A program made the position numbers and the translations under genes. The notes under the pieces are model-generated. The model searched no databases, was not told where the DNA came from, and saw nothing but the letters and a program-made list of their open reading frames with translations. Shown one piece after another: positions 32,047 to 43,989 of a stretch of 64,000 bases of DNA (position 1 is the stretch's first letter; each line of letters opens with the position of its first letter). Source of the DNA: Muscardinus avellanarius (taxonomy: Eukaryota > Chordata > Mammalia > Rodentia > Gliridae); NCBI GenBank assembly GCA_963383645.1, contig OY726560.1, positions 24,158,300 through 24,222,299 of the forward strand, in the 5' to 3' direction.

Positions 32047-32190
32047 CATTATTCACTGAAAAATATCAGTGAATAATGAAGAATATCAGAGTTGATAGTT
32101 CTGATTATAATATAATGAAGAATATCAAGTAATGAAGAATATCAGAATATCTGAGTAAAGAATATCAGAATATTATTATTCATTCCATTA
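32047..32190. repeat. Perfect hairpin followed by tandem AATGAAGAATATCAG units
   Basis: CATTATTCACTGA (32047-32059) and TCAGTGAATAATG (32066-32078) are perfect inverted repeats around an AAAATA loop. They are followed by four imperfect copies of AATGAAGAATATCA(G) up to 32175, then ATTATTATTCATTCC, which is again complementary to the units. Confidence 0.85.
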
Positions 32191-32199
32191 TCAACTGAA

Positions 32200-33980
32200 G
32201 CCAAGTGGATGCCATGATTTTGAAAGTACTGGGGCCGGGTATTCTGGAAACCCTCCGCCACATCACGATTTTCTCTGCAGCTCAAGGGGCAGCATCAGAA
32301 CACTGGCACATGTCTGAACTCTAAAATAGGCCATTTAGATTCTGAAATGGTGTGCAAATGTAAAATCTATCACTATACCAGATGAGGACACATTCTTTAT
32401 TACTTTATTTTTGTCATCTCTGGCCAAAGATCACAGAGGAGACTAGATTTGGAGAAAAAAAATGCATTTAGTGAGTTGAGCCTGAAATCCTTACATTTCT
32501 ATAGGACAAATCTTCTTTATGGTAAATTCAAGTGTGTCACGGTCGTTAGGGATGCAGTTTTTGAATAACTTTGAGGAACTCAAAGTACAGTGAATCACTA
32601 GTATTCCTTGATATTTCTAAGAATTCTGAGGGAAATAAACTGTGAAATTGTGCACTGCCAGTAGAGATTCAGTGTGTCCTCTGCAAACAGAAACACTCCC
32701 TGAAGGCCTGGAGGAAAATTGCTAATGCTGCACCTATCTGGGAACAAAAGGTGGGGGGGAGGAGAGTCCAAAAAACACAGATCACTGAATCTCATCGCAT
32801 CATCTCAGACCCAGGGAAAGTGACTGAGAATTTAATTAAGTTTGGTTACTTGAATATGTAAAACTAGAGTCTCACCCCCAGAATTTCCATATAGCATTGA
32901 AGTTATAAAATAAGAGCCTGTTGTGAGGGAAAAGTTGACTTCTTTAGCAGGAACTTATAATATTAATCATAAGAAGAACTGTAAGTTTCTTTTATGCCAT
33001 CTATGCATCTATGCTTCTGTGACTAAGATCACAATGTGGATAATTCAGGACTCTTTTTTATCCTTAATAAACAAAGTGTTTTGGTTTAGGATGACTGATT
33101 TTAGTGTCCCATCCGCCAAAGCTCACTGTCTCTCACTAGCTCGCACTATCGAATGATCAAAACAGGTCGTTGTCATTCTTATCTACCAATATGGAGCACC
33201 AATCAAAGAACTGTGTTAGAGGGAGGCACAGTAACGACTGTGCCACAGCTTTGAGAAATCTGGCTAGAAAAATCATAGCACATACAACAGTTCAGAGACG
33301 GGAGATTCATATGCAGGTTGGTGGCACATAAGTCTCAGTGAGGCTGGGCATCATTTGGAACTTAGAGAAGTAAGTAGTTGTCTGATCCCTGTATAGAAGA
33401 GAGTTAGGTAGCTGGGGTCGTGTAATATTTTTCTCTTCTTTGGTTTGTACAGGCTCCTCCTGGGCTAGGTCTTTCATTGCTATAATTTCACATATTCCTT
33501 ATATGTGCTAATGGTGCCCTACTTCATAGTTCTAGTCTAGGCTGCTCTCTAGAGCAGACTCACATTCTGCTTTCTAATACAAATATCTACCCTAAAATCC
33601 TTAACTTCAGCATGTACAGAACTCAAGGCAGTTTTTCTTCTAAGCTGTATTCCATATTTTAGTTATGTTCCCACCAGTTACTACCAATTTAAGCCAGAAG
33701 CCTCAAAATCATTCCTGACGCTATTCTCCCTATATCTCCTTACTCCGTCAGACCCCAAATCCCAACAATTGGATTTCTATTTGTTTCCTGCTACTGACCC
33801 CTCCACTTGTGATAATAAGTCAATAGACAAATGCTATTTTGTGTGACTAATTATGCATGCTACATGAGCTCTGGGTGGACCCTATGGTTTTTCTGTCTTT
33901 GAATCCATTTCCAGTGTCTAATGCCACACATAGACCACGAGAGATGCACAGAAAATGCTTTTGGAAAGAACTCTGCATTG
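32200..33980. other. Non-coding sequence, no gene seen
   Basis: Mostly unique. 32220-32420 is repeat-free, with TCTCTGCAGCTCAAGGGGCA, and might be conserved. Nothing supports a coding gene. Confidence 0.45.
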
Positions 33981-33989
33981 GACATCTAT

Positions 33990-34180
33990 GATTTATTCAG
34001 ATATTTAATAATTCACCCAACACACATTTGTGGAGGACTTGCTGTGTGATTGGGATTGCACTTGCTTGATATTGAGAACACAAAGATGAATGAGACATTA
34101 TATTTGATTTCTGATAGTTCACAGAGGACTGGAAAGAATGAATAAGTAATATTGAAAACTTAAAGTTAAGATGTACTAAG
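33990..34180 (+). repeat. L2-like fragment
   Basis: CAACACACATTTGTGGAGGA, CTTGCTGTGTGATTGGGATT and GAACACAAAGATGAATGAGA correspond to the L2 phrase on 'attgagcacctactgtgtgcc ... gatacaaagatgaataaga'. Confidence 0.65.
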
Positions 34181-35585
34181 TAACCTCAACATTCATCATT
34201 TTTATTCTGAGCATATGTATAAATGTGTGGGTTGTCTTATTTAACAATGATGTTGCAGATTTTGTAATGATTCTCCTCCTCCCGGCCATGTTATTTCAAT
34301 GCAGCACCATAAATTAAAATGTGTTAGAGTCTCAGGTTGAATTATCACTCACAAAGTCCTTTGGAGAATAAAAACATGTTTTCTTAAGAAGGTGTGTTCC
34401 TATGATTAAGAATTCTGCCTAGAAAAACACAAGTCCCATAGGATCTCATAGTTAAAGCCAGTCCTGATAGAAATATAAATTCATCTCACAACCACCCACA
34501 CTTAAACATAAATCAAGATGCAGTAAATATAAGGACTGGAGCCAAGAAGTTAGTGATACAAATCTAAGAATATTGATTATACCAGGTACACTAAAAATTG
34601 ACTTAAATTAATTAAAATCTTCAGAAAGAGAGGGGAGAAAATCTTAGACTCTTTCCCAGAAATCTTATCTCAACCACTTTTCTTTAAGCCATCCAGCAGA
34701 GGCTCTTTCAGGTAAGTGTTAATGCTTACTTTGAAAGTCCCACTTCTTGTCTTACTGCCCCCAGATCCACTTTGAAGACATTTTTGAGGTCAAGTAAGTT
34801 TCTAGCAGATCTTCTGAAGTACAAATAAGAACATTCCTTAGGTTGAACCAGATTGCGGGTTATTATTACCACTAAAAAGTTGAAAAGTGTTGCAGTGAGC
34901 TTCCAAATCAGAATTAGGCTGCACAAGTACAAAAACCAAGTGTTCCTTATGTTCATAATACGAGAAGAGCTATCCAACGTGTTTTTCTTCAGTGATAAGT
35001 CATCACACAAAGTAGGAAAGGGACATTAGATCAGCTCTGAGTACAGTATTCCATTTTAGCAGACCATTAAAGTGATTAAAAATTTCCCCACTCCAAGTCC
35101 TACCAGGCAGTCTCAGCAGGCACTGCCTTGCTTCCTACTTTATCCTGAAGGTGGAAGCCAGGGGGTTTAGTCTCCTTAACTGTCCTGCTTCCTTCCCCCA
35201 AACTTATCCCTCACAGCTGCCCTCTGATGCTTTACTTTCATCTCAGAGGCCGTGAGAAGAGGCTGCCACACTGGCACCTAGTTTCACTGCTTACAATATG
35301 TACAGAAAACCATGGCTTAGGCAAGATTTCTTTCTCCAAGTCATTAAGACTGAGATAAATAATTCTTCTAGGGAATAGAGGGTGCGTCTCTGTTGTGGTA
35401 ACAAGGGCTCAGACTCCTTTAATCTTCCTCCTTGTTTAATGCTTGGCTTTAATTCAAAGAGTTACCTTTGGTCAAAAAATGGTCACTGTAGCTCCAGCCA
35501 TCGAGTCCACATACCTGGAAGCAAAGAGAAGGAAAAGGGTAAAAAAGGCAAAATTTTGGCCATCTTTCAGCCTAAACAGACATAT
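34181..35585. other. Non-coding sequence, nothing recognised
   Basis: No gene or confident repeat. The minus-strand frame 34726-35010 has no domain. Confidence 0.5.
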
Positions 35586-35587
35586 AT

Positions 35588-35690
35588 GTATTTATTAAAT
35601 ACACTTTTATTGGCACATTGTAATTATACATCCTATTGAGGTTTGTTATGATAGAAACATACATGCTCACAGCACCTGGTATGTTGTGAC
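35588..35690 (-). repeat. L1 3' end, local lineage, reverse
   Basis: ACACTTTTATTGGCACATTG, TAATTATACATCCTATTGAG and GATAGAAACATACATGCTCA match the reversed 3' terminus family (TTTTTATTGGTGCAT... type). Confidence 0.7.
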
Positions 35691-36029
35691 TGTCATCCTT
35701 TTAAGGAGATTTTCTGGACCCAACCATTTCTGCCTGTATCTCATTGGTCACTATTATTTCATACAGTCAGTTCTATCTTCAAGGAAACACAAGACAATTT
35801 CTTTTAAAGCTTGGCACATTAACGCCTCAAAAAAAAAATTTAACACAGAAGAAAGAAGAGAAGAAATAAAGGAAAGAAAAAAAAGGAAGGAAGGAAGGAT
35901 TCTGTTAGAGGAAAAAGAAAAAAAGTGTCAGTAAACTTGAGAAGCCAACTCAGTGTTACTGACGTGGCCTGGTAGTTGTAAAGCATTTCCTCTATCTTCA
36001 AATATTTCTCTCACTGAAATGCTATAAAG
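35691..36029. other. Non-coding sequence with purine-rich run
   Basis: A degenerate purine tract (GAAGAAAGAAGAGAAGAAAT, GGAAGGAAGGAAGG) spans about 35848-35925. No gene. Confidence 0.6.
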
Positions 36030-36220
36030 AGCAATGAGGAAAAGGAGCTGAAGCTTTGAAATCAGACACATATGGATTCAAATTCTGAGTTCATTGCAAA
36101 TTAGCCCTTGGATTTTGCTCAAATTATTTAAAATTCCCATGCCACTTCCATGCTTTAATCTCTCCATATGCAAAACACAGATGAAAACACTTACTGTGAA
36201 CACCTTTTTGGGAGCTAAAT
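36030..36220 (+). repeat. MIR relic
   Basis: GAGCTGAAGCTTTGAAATCA, GACACATATGGATTCAAATT, TCTGAGTTCATTGCAAATTA and TTAATCTCTCCATATGCAAA follow the MIR order (ggagtcagactgcctgggttcaaatcc ... cctcatctgcaaa). Confidence 0.75.
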
Positions 36221-36539
36221 CATTGTGAAAGACGACTGCATTGCCTGGGACCTGGGAAAGGCGTGTCATTGTAGTGATGCAGATACTGTGAAATAGTGCT
36301 GGAGTCTCTTTAAAGCAACATGCCCATGCTTTTTCTTGCCCCTGCAGATGCCTTTTATTTCATTCTTCCTATCAAATTAGTACTTATTTGCCCAGGTTTT
36401 GCTTTCTGACCTCTTTATTCTGTTTCTCATCCAGTATCTTGGTTTCAGTGAGCGCTCAAAGGCTGGCCCTCAGCTCAGGCCTCCTTTTCAGCTTCAGACT
36501 TATCCCATGTATTTCCAAAGACTCTATAGCCAACAGTGG
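36221..36539. other. Non-coding sequence, nothing recognised
   Basis: No gene. The frame at 36388-36630 runs into the following LTR. Confidence 0.45.
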
Positions 36540-36965
36540 TCTCCTAAATATATGCCCCCAAACTTCAGAATGTGAGCATATTTGGAATGAGGGTCTTTCA
36601 GATGTAGTTATGGTAAGAATCTTGAGATGAGATCAGGTTTAGAGTGGGTCCTAAATAAAATTCCAGGTGTGCTTGCAAGAGGTAGAAAAGGAGAAGCAGC
36701 AGAGAGACCTAGGGGTAAAAAAGACAGTCACAGCTTGGAGTGATTTGTCTGAGAGCTGAGAGTCACCATGAATTGCCTGCAGCCCTCAGAAGCTAGGAGA
36801 GAAAGATGGAACAGATTCTTCCCCAGAGCTTCCAGAAGGAGTCAATCCTATTGACACCTTGATTTCAGATTTCAGGCCTCTGGAACATTTAGTGAATGTG
36901 AGTCTATGGTCTTAAACAGGTTTTTAGTAGTTTGTTATAACAGCACTAGAAAATAACTAGAATAA
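36540..36965 (+). mobile_element. MLT1-type MaLR LTR
   Basis: AATATATGCCCCCAAACTTC, GAATGAGGGTCTTTCAGATG, GGTTTAGAGTGGGTCCTAAA, GCCCTCAGAAGCTAGGAGAG, CTTCCAGAAGGAGTCAATCC, TTGACACCTTGATTTCAGAT and GTTATAACAGCACTAGAAAA follow the full order of an MLT1-like LTR. Confidence 0.85.
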
Positions 36966-37039
36966 CTCAAACTGAACTCTTCACTTGGTTCTCCAAGAGT
37001 GTTTCTCTCCTCATATTTCTGAACATATAAGCTGTCAGA

Positions 37040-37255
37040 AGTTTTCTTTTTTGTGTGTGGTACTAGAGATTGAATCAGGGGCATTCTACCTCTGAGCTAC
37101 GCTCCCAGCCCTATTTTTTATTCTTTATTTTAAAACAGAGTCTCACTAAGTTGCAAAGGGCCTTACTAAGTAGCTGAGTCTGTCCGTGAACTGCAATCCT
37201 CCTGTGTCAGTCTCCCAAATGCTGGGATTACAAGCATGTGCCACCACACCTTGCT
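37040..37255 (-). mobile_element. B1-dID type SINE, reverse
   Basis: GTGTGGTACTAGAGATTGAA, ATTCTACCTCTGAGCTACGC, ACAGAGTCTCACTAAGTTGC and GGGATTACAAGCATGTGCCA cover both halves in reverse. Confidence 0.93.
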
Positions 37256-37419
37256 TAGGGATTTTAAATGATTGCTTCCCAATGGTGGGCCGATGGCTAT
37301 CGTACCCTGCATCCATTCCTTCCTGGGATCTGCAAACCTCGGTTGTGCTAGAGCCATGAATGTCTTTGTTCAATTGATTTCACCTTATTTCCAAGGTACC
37401 CTATTTCTCCTTGCCATGT

Positions 37420-37560
37420 TCTACTTTTAAAAAAAATAGACTTCTGTTGGTGTGTTGTAATTATACACCTTAGTGAGATTCAAAGGAACACATGCACACG
37501 TACATACATCACCTTACCCTCAACATTATGTATCCTGTTTTTATATGAAGTAAAAGATCC
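37420..37560 (-). repeat. L1 3' end, local lineage, reverse
   Basis: TTCTGTTGGTGTGTTGTAAT, TATACACCTTAGTGAGATTC and CACATGCACACGTACATACA match the reversed L1 terminus seen elsewhere in the window. Confidence 0.65.
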
Positions 37561-37609
37561 CACTTAAAAAGTGCCATTTTGATCACAATTTCCCTCCTTA
37601 TTGAAGTAG

Positions 37610-37880
37610 GGTAGGAAGAGACTTTCAGCTTACTATCAAATTAAACTCAAATGGTTCCTCATAGGCTTCAAAATCCTTATCAAATTACTTTTCCTGTTGC
37701 ACTGCTGTGACCTTCTTGCTCCTCTTCTTCCAAACAAGCAAACCTACCCTTGTCCACTTCACACAGCATGCTTATTGGCTGCTTCCAATCCACCTTATAT
37801 GTTAATCAGCATGCTGTTTTGGAAACCCGTTAATGTGTTTTTCCCCTTGCATTTTCTGGCTCCTTTTCTGATCCTTGATG
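37610..37880 (-). repeat. L2 relic, reverse
   Basis: CTCAAATGGTTCCTCATAGG, CTTCAAAATCCTTATCAAAT, TGACCTTCTTGCTCCTCTTC and TTCACACAGCATGCTTATTG resemble reversed L2 3' sequence. Confidence 0.5.
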
Positions 37881-37898
37881 AGGTGGAGGTGTTTGCCA

Positions 37899-37940
37899 AG
37901 AATAGTTATTCTGTTATAAAGAATAGTTATTCTGTTATAA
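37899..37940. repeat. 21-bp tandem duplication
   Basis: Two exact adjacent copies of a 21-bp unit beginning AGAATAGTTATTCTG, at 37899-37919 and 37920-37940. The core AGAATA-GT-TATTCT is a perfect 6-bp inverted repeat. Confidence 0.95.
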
Positions 37941-39379
37941 AAGAAAGTACTAGGAAGCAAGAAAGGAACGTTGAACTTCCAACATTCCAGTTATCATCAG
38001 TAGGGAAAGAGCTTGTGGTCAGCTCCTAAAACAAAGTGTTCAGGAAGGAACTAATAGATCGTTTTAAAAAAAGAATAAACCTGGAGGGCAGGTGGAATGC
38101 CAAGTGTACTGCTCATGAAAGGACATATGACGGAGGAAGAAAGAGAAGGCCCACGTTTCTATCTTTCAAAGATCCTGGGGAGTTAATGACAGAAGGAGCC
38201 GAGGCCATCAATTGAGCATGTACAGTTTAGACATGAACAGGAAGGAAACCACAGTTGATAAATTGAGGGCACTCTACTCTGGTCATGGCTTCCATTTTTT
38301 GAATTACATTAGTAACTCTATCACATAGAGCATTGGAGTTTTATATTTTTATGTCTTTTCAATTCCATTTCCCTCCTTCTTGTAAAGCTATAAGATCCTC
38401 CAGGGCAAAGAACAAACTTCCCATATACCCCATAGTTTGGTTTTTAAATTATTGGTGCCAAAGAAGTAGGAGTCTTTTCCAATAACCACACAAATCACCA
38501 TCAAACTACTGGGCAGAGGCTGCGAGATGAAAGCACATCAATAAAAAACTTGAGAGAAAAAGATGTAAGGTCCTTATTTACACCTTCAGGCTAACATGTG
38601 TTAATTGCCTTTCAAAGAATTGTGGTCATGATGGGGTATGTGAAGGAAGTCTACATTTTCACCTCCCATAGGCTGGTTTAAATCTTCCTGCAAAGCTATT
38701 TCACACATCGCATCTAAGAGGCCGGAGACTGACCAAGCATCAGAACAACTATTTATACTAAGAGTCACTGAAATGAGTATGGGGACTGTGGCCAGACAGA
38801 CTTAGTTATGAATAACTTATGAAAAGGAAGAATGGGGAAAACATATTTTGTTTAAATTGATTAACTTTTTATTTGCAGAGTTTTGAACTATATGCCAGAA
38901 AATGTGCTCAGGCTAGGCTCACAGAGACAAATGATGTTCGGTACCTTTGCATAGTTAATATTTACTGGAACACCATTATAAATATTTCATAAAAATAAAT
39001 TCGTTAATTTAAAAACTGACATGATTTGTGAACTAATAGTATTCCTTTCAACAGATTTTCAAGGTCATAGAGTTGGTAACAGGTAGAGGTGGCATGTGGC
39101 TTAAAGCATACTGGCTGTGGAGTTTGTAGGCTTTAACAGTAGAGTTTATACACTGTAATATGGTTATATGGCAGGCATAGAGTTGGAATTTGAGAAACCT
39201 GGGGAAATACCAGAAGAAAATTTTGGAAAGTATGTTTTATATCTTGAAATGTTAGAAGGCCTTTCTGAGCACAGACCTAACCCAGAATCCATACAAGAAA
39301 GGACTGACATATTTGGCTTCATGACAAATTTAAAAAAACAACAACCTTTGAATACTCAAAGAAGACATAAGGGAAATTA
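37941..39379. other. Non-coding sequence, nothing recognised
   Basis: No gene. The plus-strand frame 39168-39380 is short, Glu-rich and without a known domain. Confidence 0.45.
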
Positions 39380-39640
39380 AAATGTTAATGCATGACTAGG
39401 GAAAAGCATTTGCCATATATTTAACACACAAGATGTTAATGATCCTTAAAGAAATCCTATGAGAAGAAAATATGTATAAACAAAGGAGTCAAGAGATAAG
39501 TTAGGAAAAGACAAATAACAGAAGCAAAACTACAGTGGCTATATAAAAGATGCTTAATATCAGCACATTGCACAACCTAAGCATTGTAAAGAATCAAAGT
39601 ATTACAAATGGAAATTCTGATGTATTGCCAACTCTGTAAT
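39380..39640 (+). repeat. Probable old L1 ORF2 3' fragment
   Basis: AAAAGCATTTGCCATATATT, ACAAATAACAGAAGCAAAAC and ATAAAAGATGCTTAATATCA resemble the degraded L1 segment on 'gacaaaagatatgaacag ... catatgaaaagatgctcaac'. Low similarity. Confidence 0.45.
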
Positions 39641-40049
39641 TGATAAGTATTCAGAAGTTTGATGGAAGGCTGAATTACACAGGTATGAATACACATCCTT
39701 ATTTAATTCATAAACAGGAGAGCCCCAGTCAGAATCACAAGCAATAAACAGTGTGTAGTGATTTGGAAATTCCAAGGATAATTATTGCAGGAATTACTGA
39801 AAGATTGTCATGCTAATTCTTCTGTATCTTGTGAACAGTAATTATTTCTTCATTGATAGCCTCCATGCTAAACCAAAAGAGAAAACTGAAATAAAACATA
39901 AAGACATAGATATATTTAGAATGGTTACTCCACAGTCCTCTGAAAACCCTCAGCTTTCTGCTACCATGAGATACCTCCTCTGCATATTTTACCTTCCAGG
40001 AGCGATCTCTTGTAGCCACAAGCTGTTCTGTGCTTCATTTTGTTGTTGT
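39641..40049. other. Non-coding sequence, nothing recognised
   Basis: Overlapping frames on both strands (39810-40196 and 39813-40019) with no domain. Confidence 0.45.
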
Positions 40050-40240
40050 TATTGTTGCATTTTTAATTGGTGCATGGTAATTATACATCATGATGAAATT
40101 CAGAGTAGGAGAGACATAGACACAGCACTCAGCCTCCCTGCAACTCCCACCCCGCTTCCTCTCCCTCCCCATGCACACTCTGAAGATTGGCATTGATAAT
40201 TTTGTGTATGTACATCATGACCAGTACAGTTCTTCTGTAC
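40050..40240 (-). repeat. L1 3' end, local lineage, reverse
   Basis: TTTTTAATTGGTGCATGGTA, ATTATACATCATGATGAAAT, then C-rich CCCCGCTTCCTCTCCCTCCC. This is the reversed order of the A-tail, terminus and G-rich tract. Confidence 0.72.
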
Positions 40241-40422
40241 TTCACTTTTGTTTTTATTTTTACACAAAGACATTTGCTATTTCAAAGACCTAAATTAATC
40301 ATAAATTTTTGAATATCTAAATATTATGTCAAAAAATGTAGAACTGGCACCCTATTATCCTGATTAACAAAGTCTCTTGAGTTTTCTGAAGAAAGAATGT
40401 CTTAGTACTTTAAATAGTTTTT

Positions 40423-40605
40423 GTTTTGCTTTGTACTAGAGATTGAACCAAGGAGCATTCAATCTCCAACCTGAATCCCAGCCCTTTTTTTCTTTCTTTT
40501 GAAACAGGATCTCATTAAGTTGTCATGCTGGCCTTGAACCTGCAGTCCTCCTATCTCAGCCTCCCATGTAGTAGGATTACAGGCATACATCACTGCGACT
40601 GACTG
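40423..40605 (-). mobile_element. B1-dID type SINE, old, reverse
   Basis: TTTGTACTAGAGATTGAACC, CTCATTAAGTTGTCATGCTG, CTCAGCCTCCCATGTAGTAG and GATTACAGGCATACATCACT. Both halves are recognisable and strongly diverged. Confidence 0.87.
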
Positions 40606-41199
40606 GAGCTGTTTTGTTAAGTATATAAGGAAATACAAGAAAGAGAAAATTAGGTGCTACAGAAAACTTAAAAAAATAAAACCCTGCTCCAAACAGAGAA
40701 GTAACAACCAAGTGATAAATACCATGAATCTCAAAGACAAGATTCACTATCTACTGACTCACCCAGACATACCTAGTGGTAGAACTTAAAAAAAAAAAAA
40801 AGAAAAAAAAACACAGAATTGAGGCAAGATCCCATTATCCTCCTGAAAAGACTGCTGACTTGACTGGCATCAATTCTCTAAAATCTTATGCAAATTTATC
40901 AATCTAGTAGTTAGAATTCTGTATTTTTTCCCTTTCTCTTATAAGTATTTCACTGAGATTTCCTCTGGATAACTTCCATCTTTTCACATTTTCTGGCTGA
41001 GCTCTAGAAGTATCAAAATATTCTGCTGGTTTTTATTCAACTTGGCTCTCTGCAGAACATCATAAAAATAAACCTTTGGGAAGCATATTAACTATTTCAG
41101 AGCATGCAAATCATATTAGGCAATCAAATCAATGGAAAAAGACCTCTAGAGTTAGGGTTAGAAAAATTCTACCCCGAGGAATGAAAGATGGGTGTGGAA
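40606..41199. other. Non-coding sequence with A-rich run
   Basis: A run of interrupted A lies near 40788-40812. No gene or named repeat. Confidence 0.5.
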
Positions 41200-41360
41200 G
41201 CCCAGCTCTCACCTGGAGTTTCTGAGTTCACCCTGAGAAACTCAATTGCCTTGTGAGTCTCAGACTTTCTCATTGAAAAGATAAGATCATGCATAATGAC
41301 CTTCAGGCTCACTTCATACCTGAGACTCTGAAGTCTGTAATAAACTGAGGTATAATGAAA
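41200..41360 (+). repeat. MIR-like relic
   Basis: GAGAAACTCAATTGCCTTGT, GAGTCTCAGACTTTCTCATT and GAAAAGATAAGATCATGCAT fit a degraded MIR 3' half. Confidence 0.5.
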
Positions 41361-41419
41361 TATTCTACTAACCTGAAATATGAATTTTATAACAATGAGA
41401 TAGTGCCCCTCCCTCCTTT

Positions 41420-41471
41420 TCTTCCTTCCTTCCTTCCTTCCTTCCTTCCTTCCTTCCTTCCTTCCTTCCTT
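41420..41471. repeat. (CTTC)n microsatellite
   Basis: About 12 uninterrupted CTTC units followed by TCCCTTTTTATC. Confidence 0.97.
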
Positions 41472-41889
41472 CTCCCTTTTTATCTTTCTCCCATAACTTC
41501 AAGATGATCATCCATTAATCTGTTTGCTGTCTCAGAGTTATTAAATACTAATTATCTGCAAAATAGTAGCTAGATAACTCAGAGAACATAGCACTCACAC
41601 AAAAAATGTAAAACTCTTTCAGACATTTAATCTCTTTGTCTCGTTTAATCTTTTCATTGACAGCGGTAAGGGTAGTATTCTTTCTATCTTTGCTAGTACA
41701 AAGTCTGAGACTCAAACAAATTTGCCCCAGGTCCCATGGTGAACATGTGGCCAGTCCAAAATGCATGCCTGGCTTGTGTGAATCCTGTGTCTTTTTTCTC
41801 CCCATCATAACCCCTGGCTGGTCAGTCTTCAGTCAGCAAACTGGAAAGACTGGTTTGACTGCCCGTGAGATGAACAGATGGTTCCTCTA
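41472..41889. other. Non-coding sequence, nothing recognised
   Basis: Opposed frames at 41548-41808 (minus) and 41636-41890 (plus) overlap. No gene assignable. Confidence 0.45.
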
Positions 41890-42030
41890 ATTTTTGTTTA
41901 AGCTTATTAGCTTTGTTTACTTGAACAAGTTAGTTACTTTCTATCTGTGTTCCAGTTTCTTCATTGGTAAAATAATTATTGAGATAATTAAATGAATAAC
42001 AATCCTATGTAGAGTGCTTGGACATAGTGC
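41890..42030 (+). repeat. MIR 3' half
   Basis: TTGAACAAGTTAGTTACTTT, TGTTCCAGTTTCTTCATTGG, TAAAATAATTATTGAGATAA and GTAGAGTGCTTGGACATAGT are the standard MIR series. Confidence 0.8.
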
Positions 42031-42474
42031 GTATTCTTTAAGTGTCGCCCAGCAGCAGGGTTTTAATTACCATTTTTATCATAATTCAAACTTGTGCCTA
42101 AGGTGCAGGACAAAGAGTCTTCTGCTTATGACTCTAAGAACTTCAGTTGTGACCCAGTTTCATCTCCCCCTCCTGGGGCCAAGACTCAGATTGTTACTGC
42201 TCAGGACATTGTTAATTTATTTCAGGTCATTCAGTCTAAGTTAAAGGTCTCTACTGGTCTTTAAAAATATTTCTACAATAAATCAGCATTCATTTCTTAC
42301 TATTTTACTTCATCTCACATTGACAATTATTTTTAAATTAATATGTGATTAACCCAAATATTTGTTATTTTAAATAGACAAACAAAAAACAATAGTATAC
42401 AAAGGCACATGGAAAGCTTGAATCATAAGCAAAATCAAGTAGGGATCTCTTGTTACCTCAGTAGTGTCCCAAAG
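42031..42474. other. Non-coding sequence, nothing recognised
   Basis: No gene or repeat supported. Confidence 0.5.
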
Positions 42475-42567
42475 TCCCTCCCTCCCTCCCTCCCTCCCTT
42501 CCTTCCTTCCTTCCTTCCTTCCTTCCTTCCTTCCTTCCTCTTTCTCTCTTTCTCTCTTTCTTTCTTC
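42475..42567. repeat. Compound (CCCT)n(CCTT)n(CTTT)n pyrimidine tract
   Basis: CCCT units pass into about 13 CCTT units and then CTTTCTCTCTTT units. It lies at the poly(T) end of a minus-strand L1 3' end, so it probably grew from that A-tail. Confidence 0.93.
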
Positions 42568-42900
42568 CTAATATAATTTTATTGGGACATTGTAGTCTCA
42601 CATAATAATGTGGTTCTGAGTGTTATAGGCACAAACTTGCACCCCTAAAGTGTCTTTCAAGGACGTACCCCGGACCTCATGCTCACCAACAATTGCCCTG
42701 CTTCTGACCTACTTTCTGGTCCATACCACCCATGCAGCCATGCTGTGATGCCATCACCACTGGATCCCACTAAGAGCCCCAGTTCATGAGCTCTGCCCCT
42801 CATTTCTGCCCACCCCCCATGTTTTCACATCTCTGTTTTCATGTTTCCACTGATCATCATTCCCACCATGTTTTTGCAAACACTTTAACCTCCTAACACT
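42568..42900 (-). repeat. L1 3' end, local lineage, reverse
   Basis: AATATAATTTTATTGGGACA, TTGTAGTCTCACATAATAAT and later CATGCTCACCAACAATTGCC. The terminus is recognisable; the remainder is diverged. Confidence 0.6.
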
Positions 42901-43989
42901 TCATTCCTCTTTCTCTAACTTGTGCTCACTTGGCAAAGTCTCAGGTATTATTAGATCAAGCTATTTACTTGCCTTAACCTGAACTCTGAGAGCTGAACAT
43001 TTATGGAAGGATAAAGCAAATGTGGCCGTGACTACTCTCACCTTAGCATCAGGACTTCTAATTGTATCGAGTACTCAACATTGCTGTTTGGTTTTATATA
43101 ACTTCTCTTGCTTTCCCTCTCTCCCAAATGACTGATAGCTACTTTTCTCACCTCAGATCACTGCACCCCTTCTCCCCAACATTATATTCTCAGCTAGTGG
43201 TCTCGCTTCATACATCATTAAAATAAACTACAATCTGCCAGAGAGGAACCCTTTCCCTACCTACAAACCTGCTCCACTTGCATCTGCTCCAACATCCTCT
43301 GTCTTCCATCCTGTGACTTTGGATAAAATGCCTTCACTTCCCTGCAGAACCAACACCTCCTCTGAACTCAGTCTCTTTCCTATCAACTTTGCAAGGGTTA
43401 CGCATCTGACTGTCACACTTTCTTTCTGTATCTCCTCTCTCTTGGATCGTTTCCACCAGCAGGCAAGGCTGTTATAATATCCCATGGGTGTCCTCTTGGG
43501 ATTTACACATTTTGTTGACAGGTGACTTTGATTCCCGTATGTGCTTGAGTTTTTAAATCTAGATAGAGCCATTTTGGATGTTTGATCCCCAAACCTTTTC
43601 AAAGGTTTTGGAAGCCTCTAATTCTCTGTATTAAATCTCTTCCTGCTTGAAATGTCTGGAATGAGTCCCAGTTTTCTCTCCAAACCTTTAAAACACATGC
43701 ATAGCTGACTGCTGCCTTTTTTTTTTATCATTTGGATTCACCTCTTTATCCAGACTTTCATTATCACATCACTGTATTTTAATTTGTTCTATAATATTTA
43801 TAACTCTTTTGGTTTCTAACTTGGCTTGAAATCAGGATGTTGAAAACAAAAATAAGGGAAAGCAAACTATATTCAAAAAGGCAGAAAATAAAGGCATCAC
43901 ACAGAAATCCCCAAAGAGACAGAGGGATCCAGTTTTTTACTTAAAAAGTACTCATTCATATATATACATGCAGATTTTAAATTTATTTA
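42901..43989. other. Non-coding sequence, no gene seen
   Basis: The minus-strand frame 43261-43602 (113 codons) shows no known domain and lacks splice or promoter context. I treat it as chance. Confidence 0.45.

Noticed and set aside
41420..42567. Regular short repeats that might suggest a CRISPR-like array
   Set aside because: They are tetranucleotide microsatellites with no unique spacers, in a mammalian genome.
43261..43602. 113-codon minus-strand frame as a gene
   Set aside because: No recognisable domain, no promoter or splice context; a frame of this length is expected by chance in 64 kb searched in six frames.
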